From: Hydractinia symbiolongicarpus | Lineage: Eukaryota > Cnidaria > Hydrozoa > Anthoathecata > Hydractiniidae | Length of the DNA stretch: 64,000 bases | Direction of reading: 5' to 3' | NCBI RefSeq assembly: GCF_029227915.1 | Contig: NC_079878.1 | Span: 9,796,001 to 9,860,000, forward strand | Shown: piece by piece, positions 36,648-49,000 of the stretch | Layout: every line of letters begins with the position of its first letter | How positions within the stretch are numbered: position 1 is the stretch's first letter | Notes under the pieces: generated by a model | Told to the model about the DNA's origin: nothing | Seen by the model: only the letters and a program-made list of their open reading frames with translations | Database searches by the model: none | Made by a program: the position numbers and the translations under genes

Positions 36648-37000
36648 CGTGGCACCGTAGATTAGTGGTTATAGCTTTCGTACTCTGTGCGGGAGACCGG
36701 GGTTCGATTCCTCTTGACGGCGATTCAACATGGGCGAGTGAATGTTACCATAGCCCCGGGTTAACCCAAGCCATGTGAGGGAAATTGGGGAGATGGCACA
36801 CTGTGTGGGCCGTTGGATGTTGCCGGGAGTTGTCTAGTAAAGCGTGGGCCCTACTAATTGGGTCTGCGTAGCTCAAAATGAGCATTAAATACTCTAGGAC
36901 TCTCCATATAAGCCATGGCCCCTCCTGGAAATAATAGACAGGGTATATCCCTCGATATTTGTGAGGCTAGCCATGTAAAATATGCACATCTATCTAAACT
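36648..37000 (+). mobile_element. tRNA-derived SINE (copy 1)
   Basis: The head looks like a tRNA gene: an A-box-like TAGATTAGTGG (36658-36668) and a good B box GGTTCGATTCC (36701-36711), spaced as in tRNA promoters, but not followed by a proper acceptor stem. The body runs on through about 290 bases. Its segment 36829-36900 (GTTGTCTAGT ... GCGTAGCTC ... TTAAATACTCTAGGAC) recurs in the second SINE at 61275-61347. This is transcribed by RNA polymerase III and mobilised by a LINE. The right end near 37000 is approximate. Confidence 0.75.
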
Positions 37001-37919
37001 ACAGCACTGTTTAGCCTTTTAATTTAATTTTTTAACAATTGTCAAGCAACCCATGTTGCTTTTTTAGCCTTCTTTGGTATCGTTTTGACAGTGGTATAAT
37101 CTTTCCACAAGTTGTTTTCACAAGGAGTATCCTACAGAACCAAATAGACATGAATAGCCAATGTAGCTTATGATATAAAAATGAGAAATGTTGCATAATA
37201 TTTTAAACAAATGTATTTCAATCAAGTTTAAAAGTTCGGTTTGATGATTTTCAAGCTTCACCAAAGTCTCTCCAAAGTCTAACCACCGCTCACTGGAATG
37301 GTTAGTCATTCTGCTTTACAATTTTTAATTGCTTTACATCACAGAATACACCAGAGAAATTCTTTCCTGGCTAAATAAGCAGCCTAAACCATTAGAACTA
37401 GTGTAAATAGTGAAACTGGTCCTGACTTAGAGAGTGTGATATTTTGCAAGATGAAAGATCAGTGATTTATTTTTTTGACAGATTTTTTAACTTGTGCAAT
37501 GAGAGGCATAGACTCTGAAAACCAATTTTATATATATACCCTGCAGGCAGTGTCCATAGGTGTAATAATAATAATAATTATTATTATAATAATAAATATT
37601 CAAAGTGGTTACCAAAGGAAATCACAAAAGCCTATAGTTTGTGGATTGTTTCCACTGGGAGGCCAGTGTTACCCTGGTTTTTCAGAACTCAGGCATAAAA
37701 ATCAGAAAAAAGGCTTCCAGAGATATACCAGAACTTTTTAATGGACATGATCCAATGAGGCTAAGTTAGAGGCTGTTTACACGTACCTGACATGAAACTC
37801 ATGCAGACGTGAAATTTCATGCCAGAATGAAATTTTTTTAGTGCACACAAAGCGTTACTGCTGGCATGAAATGAGTTTTATTTCATGCTGGCATGAAATG
37901 CAAACTATTCTCAAATATA
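37001..37919. other. gene-free stretch with a GCATGAAAT repeat and trinucleotide run
   Basis: (ATA/TAT)n occurs at 37563-37600. Between about 37787 and 37903 the sequence CATGAAAT/ATTTCATG recurs several times in both orientations (for example 37860-37902), so it can fold into hairpins. No gene. Confidence 0.45.
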
Positions 37920-38310
37920 TTATTGGGTCAATTGGTTCACCATATTCTCCTTGAGATGGAGTTCATATTTAGCCATGTTTAAATACATTTGATCACGCTG
38001 GCTCAAAGAAAGGTTTTTTTCTATCATTTTACGTTTGTTATCTACGAATTTGGCTGTGACTTTTTTTGCCATATTATTATCAGCATTGACAGGCAATTTC
38101 TCACCACCTAAAGTATTTTTAGTTTCTTCTTTGTTTTCAACATCATCATCATTGTTATCAGAATCTTTGAAAAATTTGTTTTTTTGTCAGCAATCGTACT
38201 TTTGGAGTTCGCAATGGAATTTATGGCTGGTGATCCACCCCAGAGATTCTTCAACAGATCCCAGTTGTCACATACTATTTTGCCACTGCCACTCCGGTGA
38301 TCTTTGTTGA
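37920..38310 (-). pseudogene. broken transposon ORF, Myb/SANT-like protein fragment
   Basis: The minus strand reads as two protein-like pieces in different frames. From about 38310 downward there is DHRSGSGKIVCDNWDLLKNLWGG, the layout seen after the Myb/SANT-like DNA-binding domain of transposon-encoded proteins. After a frameshift in a T-rich run near 38165-38180, a second piece begins with an acidic linker (DSDNNDDD) and ends in a charged helix (QRDQMYLNMAKYELHL) before a stop at 37920-37922. The upstream DNA-binding part is missing, replaced by an RTE tail at 38327. Identification as Harbinger-like or another DNA transposon accessory protein is tentative. Confidence 0.45.
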
Positions 38311-38326
38311 CAGCCTTTCTGTAGTC

Positions 38327-38420
38327 CTAGTTTAGATCTAACACAGTCTAGATCAGATTGGATCCATGCTAGCATGGAAAACGGACGTTAAGCAGAGAAT
38401 GATGATGATGATGATGGGCA
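38327..38420 (+). mobile_element. RTE LINE 3' tail, plus orientation
   Basis: TAGATCTAACACAGTCTAGA, then CCATGCTAGCATGGAAAACG, ACGTTAAGC and a GATGATGATGATGATG tail are the reverse complement of the 3' end of the 57.6-kb LINE. Only about 90 bases were inserted, i.e. a strongly 5'-truncated copy. Confidence 0.85.
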
Positions 38421-40076
38421 CTAGGTTGTGAAATTTATGTCAATAACACCTAAAAATGATGCCTGCTATACTGCTCTGTTATCAATGTGATTGCAAAGAT
38501 ATAAAAAGATTAGAATTACATTCAGCACAAAAGAAAAAATGATCTCCAGAATTGTGTTTTAGAGAGAATACGGTAAGAGTCTTGCTGTATTAGATTTTAG
38601 CAAGTGTAATTTCAAACATATATAATAATCATATGAAGGAAGGTGTTACAACAATAATCTTTTTTTTACGAGATGGGATCAGAAAATGTTTGTTTGTTTT
38701 TTAAATTTTTGAATTTCCGCGCCCGAAGGCGTAGGAAATTCTTTAAAACCGTCGTTTTTTCCTTTAAGACCATAAATGTTTCAATCGCAAGACTTTCAAC
38801 CATGAATGATAGGCCGTATTTTTTGTTAGCAATTTCTTTCAAAATGTGAGTTTATTATGACACGTTTCGTTTTGTTTGCGTTTGTTGTAAGATATAATGT
38901 CACTTGTGTACTTTATCTTCAGAGCTTTATGCACCAAAACTCTTCGAATGTTTGGCACGATAACACAACGAATTAGCAGGTTGTCATCAAATGTTTTGGT
39001 AGCGAGCGGAAATTCTTAGAGCCCCCAGGGCTTCTTTTTTTTCTTTAAAACTTTGCTTGATATTATTATTTTTTGTTTTCGTGAAAATTAGGGTCGGTCA
39101 GGCCTGTAAAACAAGGAGTAGTCTAAACAAAAAAGAATTTTTGTTTAAAAAAAAAAATTTATATTCGATGACGTTATCCTCTCATGACAATTAATCTATA
39201 TTACAATACCCGTATATGTCCGTCTGTCTGTCACACAAAATGGTAGCTTAGCTGCGCAAGTAACAAGACACACGCAATGGAGTAAAAAAAGGACAGGCAA
39301 AGCTGTGTGTTTTTTAACGGGCTAATGACTAGTTATAATATTCTCTTATGACAAAATGTTTAAAGACATATCATGGCGGTCATGATGTGGATTGAGAATG
39401 TCACAATGCATCGTGAAAGTCGACCCCACAATGAAACCCGACCTCAAGTATGCTAAAATGTGGGATGACGCACCAATACGTGGTCCACAATGTTAAGTGT
39501 CCTGATTCCAGTACTGTATGACAATTAACAAGCCTATATCATGGCCAAATTTAAGGTTGATCAAAAAGCTCAGGCAGTAGCCAAGAACTGTAGCTTCATC
39601 TGAAGTCCACATATACATGAGAGTGGGCAGTGATCAATGACAAGATGACGATGAAATAGCCACAGATTTTATTAGCCAAGATGGAACCCCTCTTGAAAAC
39701 AAGGATATTATTATTTATTCAGGTGGAGAATATTTACAAAATATCCTAACATTGTCTGCAAACACTTTCTATTTTTAGTGCTCTATGTGGGAGTCAAATT
39801 TTTCTAATAAAGATTAAGTGTCACCAAAATCCACCTGCTATATTTTGCTATGAATTTTACAATTGGATTAGGCAAACTATGGTGATATTTGAATCATGTA
39901 TATAAAGTTTACCTTACATCACAATGATATTCCTCATATACTTTGATGGAAGGTAATTATGACATCTTATTCTATTTCCATTCCGAGCATGGCAAGAATA
40001 AGGTATTAGATTTATTTTCTTTCTATTTCTAAACTGTTTTCTATTGGCTTTTTAAGATTTATAAAATATGTAAGTA
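38421..40076. other. intergenic region upstream of PRKDC
   Basis: It holds a possible Helitron-type short element (39195-39332) and a less AT-rich patch at 39361-39700 of unknown nature. I could not identify a promoter element with confidence. The DNA-PKcs start codon at 40077 lies at the right edge. Confidence 0.4.
39195..39332 (+). mobile_element. possible short non-autonomous Helitron-type element
   Basis: It starts TCTATATTACAATACCCGT after an A and ends ...AACGGGCTAATGACTAG before a T. Those are the TC start, CTAG end and A/T insertion site expected for Helitrons. The sub-terminal CCCGT and ACGGG blocks are inverted with each other, as in some Helentron-related short elements. No coding capacity. 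The call rests on terminal motifs alone. Confidence 0.35.
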
Positions 40077-43000
40077 ATGGCTAGTGAATTACAACGGCAC
40101 TTGGAAGAACTTCAGGATGTTTTGAAAGTGAGAGATTCTTCAGCATATACACAAGCTGCTGTACTCGTTGAAAATATATTCAATTGCTCGCTTAATGCTC
40201 CTGAAAATGAAAGAGGTAAGTAAATTAGTTGTGTGACTGATGAAATAAGGATGATCGTAGAATAGGAAGTAGTAAACGAGGAGAGAGGGATGTGTGGGTT
40301 CAAGTTATTGCATACACCAGCATTCGAAGCAATGTAAATATTATTTGGAGTGTTAAAATGTATGTGCCATGGTTGCAATGTTCCTTTTTTTCTGTAAATA
40401 TTACTTAAAAGTAAGGAGTATGAAGTGTAGAATTATATTGAGATACTTAAATTAATTAGATTTGTTGGCTCTCTCAGCCTTCTAATTCTCAGCCTTCATG
40501 TTTGCACTTAATGTGTTAACAAAAAATCATGATTCATATTTGTTTTATGTGTATCCGGTGTTTAATTTCCTTCTTGAACCACAATTATTATGTTTTTTCA
40601 AAATTTTGTTCCATTAGTATTAAATGTAAATATTGCAGTTCACACTGAAGATAAGTTTACAATAAATAATTCATTACTCACTTCTTAGTTAAATTACAAT
40701 TATATGGCTTTCGTAGCTAAACCAGATTTAATAAAATAGATAAGCACTTAAAGTATTTAATGTGATATCAGTTAAATGGAACTTTTAGTTGTATTATTTC
40801 TGGTAACGAAAAGGGTGAAATCAAAAAACATTAAACATGATTTGTGTAACTAATCTACTAAAATCAAACTGACAATCCAAGTAGTTGATCTTCAGTATAG
40901 ATCAGGTACATAATGGAGATATGTGAGAGTGTTACCTCAAAAATGATTAATATGTTAATTAAATTGTTTTAGCATTTTGCTCATCTCTTCTCTTCAACGA
41001 AGATTTTGGCATTTTAAAAGTGTTAAAGGCAACAGTATTGTTAAAAGAGGTAAATGATATGGTTCTCATTACTGACCATTTTCTTTCTGCATATCAACAA
41101 TAATTTAAATGACAGAACTTTTATTCATGTTTATGAGCATTTTGTGCAAACATTTTAGTATGAAACTGTCAAAGCAAATATTCTTCGCTTTCTCGTTGAG
41201 TACTGCGACCAACAAGTAAATCGTAGTATTGGACAGTATTTGAAACCTGTAAAGGTATATTTTATTTTATTTTGTTATTGTTTCCATTATGTTCAATTGG
41301 GCATGTATTTTTATTGCAGTAACAAATCATTTCTTTTTTATTTGAAGCTATAATAACATTAAAAAAAAGAAAATTTTTTGAATAATTTAAAATTGTGGCA
41401 CTATCTTAAAATACTAGCTGGGAGAGGCTTTGTCACCGGTCAGGTATTACCACAGATAAATTAGGCGAATTCACTAAATCTGGATCAGTCTACTTGTTTA
41501 TGAACCAACAGGTTAATAATAACTGTGTATCGAAAGCACATAATCCTATAGAATTTCATCAGAGTTTTTTTTACAAACTGCAGACTGTAGAGCTCTACAA
41601 TCTGCAGTTTGTAAAAAAAAATTGCATTAGCTCAACTTTTTGGTTTTCAAAACTAATTTAATGAAAGTCCAAGCAATATTATGTAAACCGATATTAAAAA
41701 TTTGAATCAGGTAGTAAGAAAAGGGTTTAATGTTTTGGCAAAACAATTCTTAAAAATAACTTATGTGCATTTGGCCTATTTCCTGCAATGAGATATTACT
41801 CTACTGTGAATATTTGACCATAAAAAATCATAGGAAACACATATTTCGGATAGTACGCACAATGATACCTGTAGGAAATTATATTTTTTGTATCTTCCAG
41901 TTTGTCATGTCAATATAAAGTTTATTCAAGATAATGGTATGCAGCCTAATGTTGTTTGATGTGCCATAACTCACCTAAATGCATTAACCTTAGGCTTATT
42001 TAACACCCAAAGCATGTTTAAACCTCAAGTAAATAAATTTAAATAAATCTGCCTAGAAGATGACAGATCTTGAACCAACAACCTGTTACTTGCTTGGTAA
42101 TTGCTTTTCCCACTGCACTGTTGATCCAATGCTCTATTCCAAAGACATGAAGTAGACTACAGTACCGCCCGAATGTAACTTTACATGTGCGCAAGTTTTA
42201 CGACCTCGTGTAACGATCTCATGTCTACATAAAGAACCTTCACATATCTTTTGTTTACACACAAACTTAATTGCTTTCTATTGTTATCGTTGTGTGCGAG
42301 TCATAACAATAAGATTTGATGTATCCTTTTGTTGTCACATGTAACATGCATGTTATTGTTTTAAAGTGTTAAAGATCACAAAGGCTATTGAAATATATTA
42401 TTTTAGAAATATGAACAAGTATAACACGTTAAAATTAAATCATTAAATTGATTTTATGTTTTTGAAATCCAATTGTCTTTATATTTAAAAAGAAACTAAT
42501 GCTGCTACTTTTTAAATCTTTAAGTAATATTTCTTTATCATCGAAACACATTTTTTAAAATGCAAAACTTTTTAAAGTTCTTCTTATAAAAGGCAACGTT
42601 TAACAACGCAAACGGAAATATCCTACGTTGAGGACTTCATGATAAGATTTCAAAAACAAATTAAATTTTTTTCTTAAAATTTAAAACATGATCTAAAAAA
42701 GCATTTCTATTGCGTTTTAAAAATTTATAAACGAATGGTTTAACATTGCTGTTCCTGAGTAAAAACAATCAATACTTAGATCTTGGTTAAATTTTTTTTT
42801 TTTCGTTGATCTCTTGATGACTATAGCAATTAAATACAACAATGGGACACACGCAGTTTACATGAGCTAATTAAATTTTGCAAACAAGACATGAACTCTA
42901 TTGTTTTCAACATGCAAAATAGCTCAATAATAACAATAACAACGAAAGTTCTGACACTACCGAAAGCTCATGCGAAGGTGATAATTATCATGTACATGTA

Positions 43001-46000
43001 AAGTTACATTTGGGCGGTATTGTATTTGGCATATGCAATATTGATCTGATAAATAAATTTAAAACTTTATTTCGTAGTCATAAATGTCCAAGAAAAAAGA
43101 GGACATAAAAATTTTGTGGTTAGCTACCTTCGTAGACTTGGAGCCTAGCTCAGCTATACCTCTACAGCAGACTGTCTTAGTGTTAATGTTGTTGATAGTG
43201 CGAATAGTCCAGTAATATTTTTTTGATGAAAGAAATTTGTGATTTCAAAAAATAGCGTTATTTGAAGCTACCATCACTGACTCAAAGACATGGTTTTTTT
43301 CCATATATTATACCCACTGTATTATAATAATTGGAAAAACCCTGGTTTTCAACGTTAATTAGCATTTTGTCAGTAAACTTACTGCTAAATTACTACAGTT
43401 GAAAATACATAACCAAGAACTACAGTGTTGATGAAAAATTATTTTACCTTTATTTACTCATATTCATACTGCTTATCAAATTAGCTTTATTTGTTTCCTT
43501 TTTAGGAAAGTTCTGTTACAGCATTCACATGTGATTCATCAGTGAAAGTGAAAACAGAAAGCATAAATGTTCTAACACAGGTTGGTTTTGATGTTTGGGT
43601 GTTTTAAGTTGTGTATAATATTTATAGTGGTAAAAAGCAGGTTTTGGAATGTTTTTCTTGCTTTGCAATGTTTATCTTGCTTAACAATTCATTCGAATAA
43701 ATTTACATTATCAATTTTGATGTTTTTGAGTAAAGAAAAATGCAAACTTGTTGCAATATCTAATACTGCCATGTTAGGCCACATGCGGAGGAGAAAAACC
43801 TGGAAATTGTTGTTGTTTTTTGGGGAATAAAAAATCAGAAAAATAGGGAAGAAATGATCATATAAACGTAATTAAAAAAATTGATAAAAAGGTTTTGGTA
43901 ATTGTTGTTGGCATGCCAAACTGATAGTATCATTTTGGAGACCAAAACAACTTAGACTCTATCAGGAACGGATACTCTTAATCCGTGATTAATGCCACTA
44001 TTTTCAATAGGCCCTCAGTTCAAAAATGCTCTTACTTAAAATTATTTCTGTTAAAAGAGCCTCTTTTTGAATAATCCCAGCAAGATTTTACGAGTTTAGC
44101 ACAAAACTATGGTAATTTTTGCATATTTTTATGCCAGTAACTGTCCAAGTGACTGAACTGACTGCTATTTACAAACATTTTGCCAGCAATATCTAATTTT
44201 TATGAGCATTTTCATGTTTTAAGGATTAATATAATAAACAAAAATAAATTATTGTTGAATGATATTAGTTATCAAGTCAAAATCAAAGTTACCAATTTAT
44301 TAACTTCTTCTTTTTATTTATTAACCCCTGTCCTTTTTTTAATAAAAAACAATACTATTTAAAATCATTTCTGGGAATTTTCAGTGTATTTTGCATTAAT
44401 AAAATTAGAAACTTCATGTCCTTTTAGCTACTCAAACAAACTGAAAGGTCTTTTCAAAATGATCTTGATGTTAAAGGTTTGGTATCCAGGTAAAAAAAAT
44501 GTTTTTTTGTTATTATTTGAAGCATTGCCATTAACTTCAAGCATTAATAGCATAGCATAACATTCCCATCAATGCTAGTTGCCTGAGTTTTATCGCCTGC
44601 ATAAATATTGATTTTAGTATGTATATAGTTTAAAAGCATAAAATTTGCTGCCGTCACAATGCTAAAAAACCTCAGGTCTAAGTAGATCCTGTTGACTAAA
44701 CAATCAGGTAAAAGTGAGACATAATCAGGGTATTCCTTCTTTTAGAAGATATGGCGTAATATTTAGCTGATAAAATATTTAATTGCGCATCCAAAAGTTT
44801 TTTTTGATCCACTGTAGTTTTTAAGTGTTAGGCTGTGGTGAATAAGTTCCATAAGTGAATAAGTAGTATACTATAGTATTTAAACAGGGAATTCCACGAA
44901 TAAAACAGCACGAGTGCTACACATCGCACGCGTAAATCTATTTTAGAGAATTTGCGCATGTGTTTTTTCCGATTTTTTTTCCTGGTTTGTTTTACTCTTA
45001 TCAGTCCCGTGAGTGTTCTTTAAGTGGTGTAAAAGTGCTAAATATATTAAAAAAACACCCTAGTTCGTTGTGGGAAGTAATTTATAATAAATAATAATTT
45101 ATATTAATTACAGTACAGTCTGAATGTAATCTACCACATACACGCTAATATCACACCTTTGCGTGGAGGACGGCAGTCGTTTGTCTTCTGTTATAATTAA
45201 ATCCCTTAAGGGTTTTGCGAGTTTATATTTGCATGTTAACAAAACAATTGGCTTGCGAAGAAATATTGGAGCAATTATATTTCTTCTAATAGTGAGATGC
45301 ATTGTGTAAATGTATTAATAAGCTATTCCCTTAAGTATTAGCGTGAAGTAATTAAAAAATAAAAGAGAATGTATTGTTGATTAAATTACTTAAAAAGATT
45401 CCAGCACGTTTAATTTAAGAAACATATGAGAAGCATTGTTCACAACTATTAAATGCCGCTTTTCGTTCCTAAACTTTTAAAATGTGATTTAAAAAACCTT
45501 TAACACTGCATTTAATTAACTTTTATAATTCCTTTGTTAATTTTTTTAATTTTATTTTACGCAAGTAAAGAGCATTATTAGCGCGTGCGATGAATCACAC
45601 GCCTGAATAGCTGTTGCGCGTGTGTGGGCGCGTGCGGATGCGATCACACGTGTCTCATGGAATTCCCTGTTAAATGCTATGCCGTATATGCCGTATATAA
45701 TTTTTTAAGCAGTGTGGAAGATCTTTATTACACAGAGAAGTTATGCTGCATTCTAAGGTGTAATTTATGGTGTATTTTTGTATGGCACAGCCTGTGAATC
45801 TAGGTTTATAGTATAAAAATAGATTTTAGATACTTCATTCTAGGTTTTGGTCAGAATGTTCAAAAGGAGCAAGAGCTGGTGGAGCAACATGTAAGTTTAC
45901 ACTACTTTTTACTTCTTTGATTAAGCTTGCACAAGTAGTATACTGTGTTTACACCTACTACTCAAACTATGTTTTTTAATTTCAAAATTACTATAATTAC

Positions 46001-49000
46001 TATAAGAACTATAGTTTTCAAAATTTAATTACAAACCGAATTACAGATATGACATTATAATTTATGCAGCATAACTAAATCTAAAATTCTTAAAATGTAA
46101 ATATCCTGGGACAAAAAGAGCTTTTTTAAAAAATTAAAAAGACTTGTGAACCAACTTTTTAAGCTCTATAATATAAGCCCAACATAATTTTGTACCTTGG
46201 GTTCCCTTTGAGTGTAAACCTAATATTATTAATAATCTAAACAGGTCAATCCTTCACATAGAGCGAACAAACAATAAAACAGTAAAAACAATACTTTTCC
46301 TTTCCTCCTGCGAAAATGATAAGAGTTTCTTACGTTTTTCCGAGCCAGACAATGGACATTGCTCAAAACTACTATAAATTGTTGTAACTTTATATTTATC
46401 ATAACTAAAAGTGCTTAAAATAAATAATTTATTCCAGGCGGTCACTGTGGCTGCAAAAAATTTAAAATGGCTTTATGCTATGCTGTATAGCTGCATTTTT
46501 GATGAATAATGTTATTCTTGATGAACATGTTTTTTGTTGTTGCTTGAAATTTGGAAGGGTCTTTTTGCTTTTAAAAGGCACAATTATTTGTCGGTCCATT
46601 TGACCATTTGTTTTTGTATCCAAATGGTGAAATGTTGGTGACTGTTGACTACCTGTTGATAAAGATTTATTACTGCTATAATGGAACTTAAAAAAACATG
46701 TACCAACATTTTTTTTTATGTTTTCAGCAAAAATATGATAATTTATGTCCTTTTCAATTTTGTACGTAAAAAAACCCAGCTAAATTAGCAAACAATGTTT
46801 ATTTCTACCTTATTAACTGTTTTTATCACTCCAGTTTTATGCAATCAGGGTAGATGTGAGGGCTTTACATTGTGTTTTAGTGCGAGGTGCATTGTATACA
46901 TTGATGGGTGTGTTTACTGAGCAATTTCCTGACATAATGGAAGACAGAGCAGACAGACTGTTAGTTTTGTATCTAAGCTGTTTGAAACACGAAATGGAGG
47001 TAATAGTAATAATATTTCGAAAATCAGCATTGGTTGCAATCATTTTTGTAGCCATCTTGTAGTTATCCTTCTTATATTTTCTCAATTATGACATAATGTT
47101 TTTTATAATTTTGCTTTTTGGCGCCACATGTGTTTCCCAGGGGCGGATACAGGATTTTTTTTCCTTGGGCAGATTTGCAAGCGGATTCCATGCGTTTTTT
47201 CGCCTCACAAAAAATTGTGCATGTTAAATCAGCTGGGGGTTTAGGGAGGCGCTGTTAGCTCCCCAAATCTGGTCTGGGCCAGAAGAGTTAGTTTATTTAC
47301 CTAATATAGCACTCCAAAATGCAGCAGACAGAACCTTTACAGGTCAATCCTTCACGTGTTATTTGAAAAAAACAATCACAAAATTAAGGCTAAAATTAGC
47401 CAACCAGTAAAATTTCTTTTATCCATAAAAACACTTGCAAGCTCGTTTTTGCAAGTTATGCGTATAGCTTTTGGTTAATATTGAGACTATAAATTCTCAG
47501 AAACTAATTAAGTACATAATTTTTTTAAGTCAGTATGCAAAACGGTAAAAAAGTTTCACATTTAATCATCTTCATCATCATCATTCTTGGCTTAACGTCC
47601 GTTTTCCATGCTAGCATAGGTTGGACGGGGTATATCTATTTAAAATATTTAATAACATGAAAAAGGAGGCCTATAAGAAAAATAAGCAAAAAACAACAAC
47701 ACGAAAATGATAACAACAGATAACTACAATAAATTAAAGAAATGGCAAGATTGTATCAAGATTAGGGTTGTAACAAGTTTACATGCGAAGTCATTTTTGC
47801 CATTTTAGTAAAATCACAAACATTTTCCATGCCTATCAGCATGACAACATCTCTAGTGAAAATGTGAAAAACATTTACATTTCATCCATTTCACCCATTA
47901 AATAAAACCATGCCTTTTTCTTATTGGAATTGTATATAATTAGCACACCCTTCAGGGATTATTTCGATATGAAGCTACAGATCTTAAACCAAAATATCAT
48001 CAACTCTTGTTAAAGTCTTCCTCTCAAAACTAGTGTTCTCTTTATTGGCCTTGTGACATGTTGAAAAATCGTTTAAAAAGTGTCTATTTCCAGAATATTT
48101 CAATCTACAAAAGTTAACATACAAAGTTATTATGAAGTCAACAAATTGGTATACCTTACACATTTACCAACTGGCCAGATATTTAGTTTATTGTGTTGTT
48201 ATAAAATGTTTTGTTACTTAAATAAAGAAGAAACCCAAGATAACTCCAGCTTTTTCAAATTTGTTGAAAGTGAACTATAAACAGTTTCATGTTCACACTT
48301 TCTAGCACAGCAATAGAAAGCAATTGAGTATCTTACTCTAAGATCAAGGGAATTAAATGTAAACATATATACCTGAAAGCGTAGCTAGTAGTCATTTAAT
48401 TGATGCTATGATTTTTGTTAAGTCAAAGCCTGCTTTTCTGCCAAACTGCTTTTCTTCTGCAATCACAGGTGGCACAGAGAATAAATGTTTTCCAGTAAGG
48501 TTTATTCTTAGCAGCATTGCTCAACTTCTTTCGGCAATCATATATTCAAAACTTCCGTTTACTTGCTGCAAGTCAATACAAAACGATTCCTCAGCCTTTT
48601 TTCAGTTCAGCCTTTGCCAAAGTTGGCCTAACCTATCAAACAGACCGGCTACCGCGAACCAATAACAATAGAAAAAGTAAAATATTCCTACGCAGCCATC
48701 CCCTAATATAAATCTTTCTTTTACCGTAAATTTCAATGACTTCGGCTAGATTCTTTTTACATCACAAATTCTTTTGTTTTAACCAGAGTCCTCAAGTCCA
48801 CACTTTGACGAGATTCTTTAAGTCACAAATTTTTTTTTTTCACCAGAGTCCAATGTCCACACTTCGGCGAGATTCTTTTTGACGTCATAGTTCTTTTGTT
48901 TTTTTTTATTTAACCCTTTTCGGTCCAGGGTTTTTTTGAACATACTATGACCGGGGTTGGGGGAAAGATTCCGCCCCCCCCCCCCCCTCAGTAATTTTTT

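Noticed and set aside
36648-36725. tRNA gene with good B box
   Set aside because: The 3' side does not pair with the 5' side as an acceptor stem, and a long body follows; it is a SINE head.
37771-37930. Hairpin repeats with CATGAAAT taken as CRISPR-like array
   Set aside because: Units are irregular, in both orientations, and in animal DNA without cas genes; they are simple inverted repeats.
46856-47062. Long open frame beginning VRALHCVLVRG upstream of PRKDC exon 7
   Set aside because: The frame is open further upstream, but splice phase and alignment to DNA-PKcs require the acceptor at 46880, so the extra residues are intron.
48400-48720. Coding-like minus-strand frame (EESFCIDLQQ... GKHLFSVPPV)
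   Set aside because: Reads protein-like over about 60 codons but contains stops and I recognise no family; left as unsupported.
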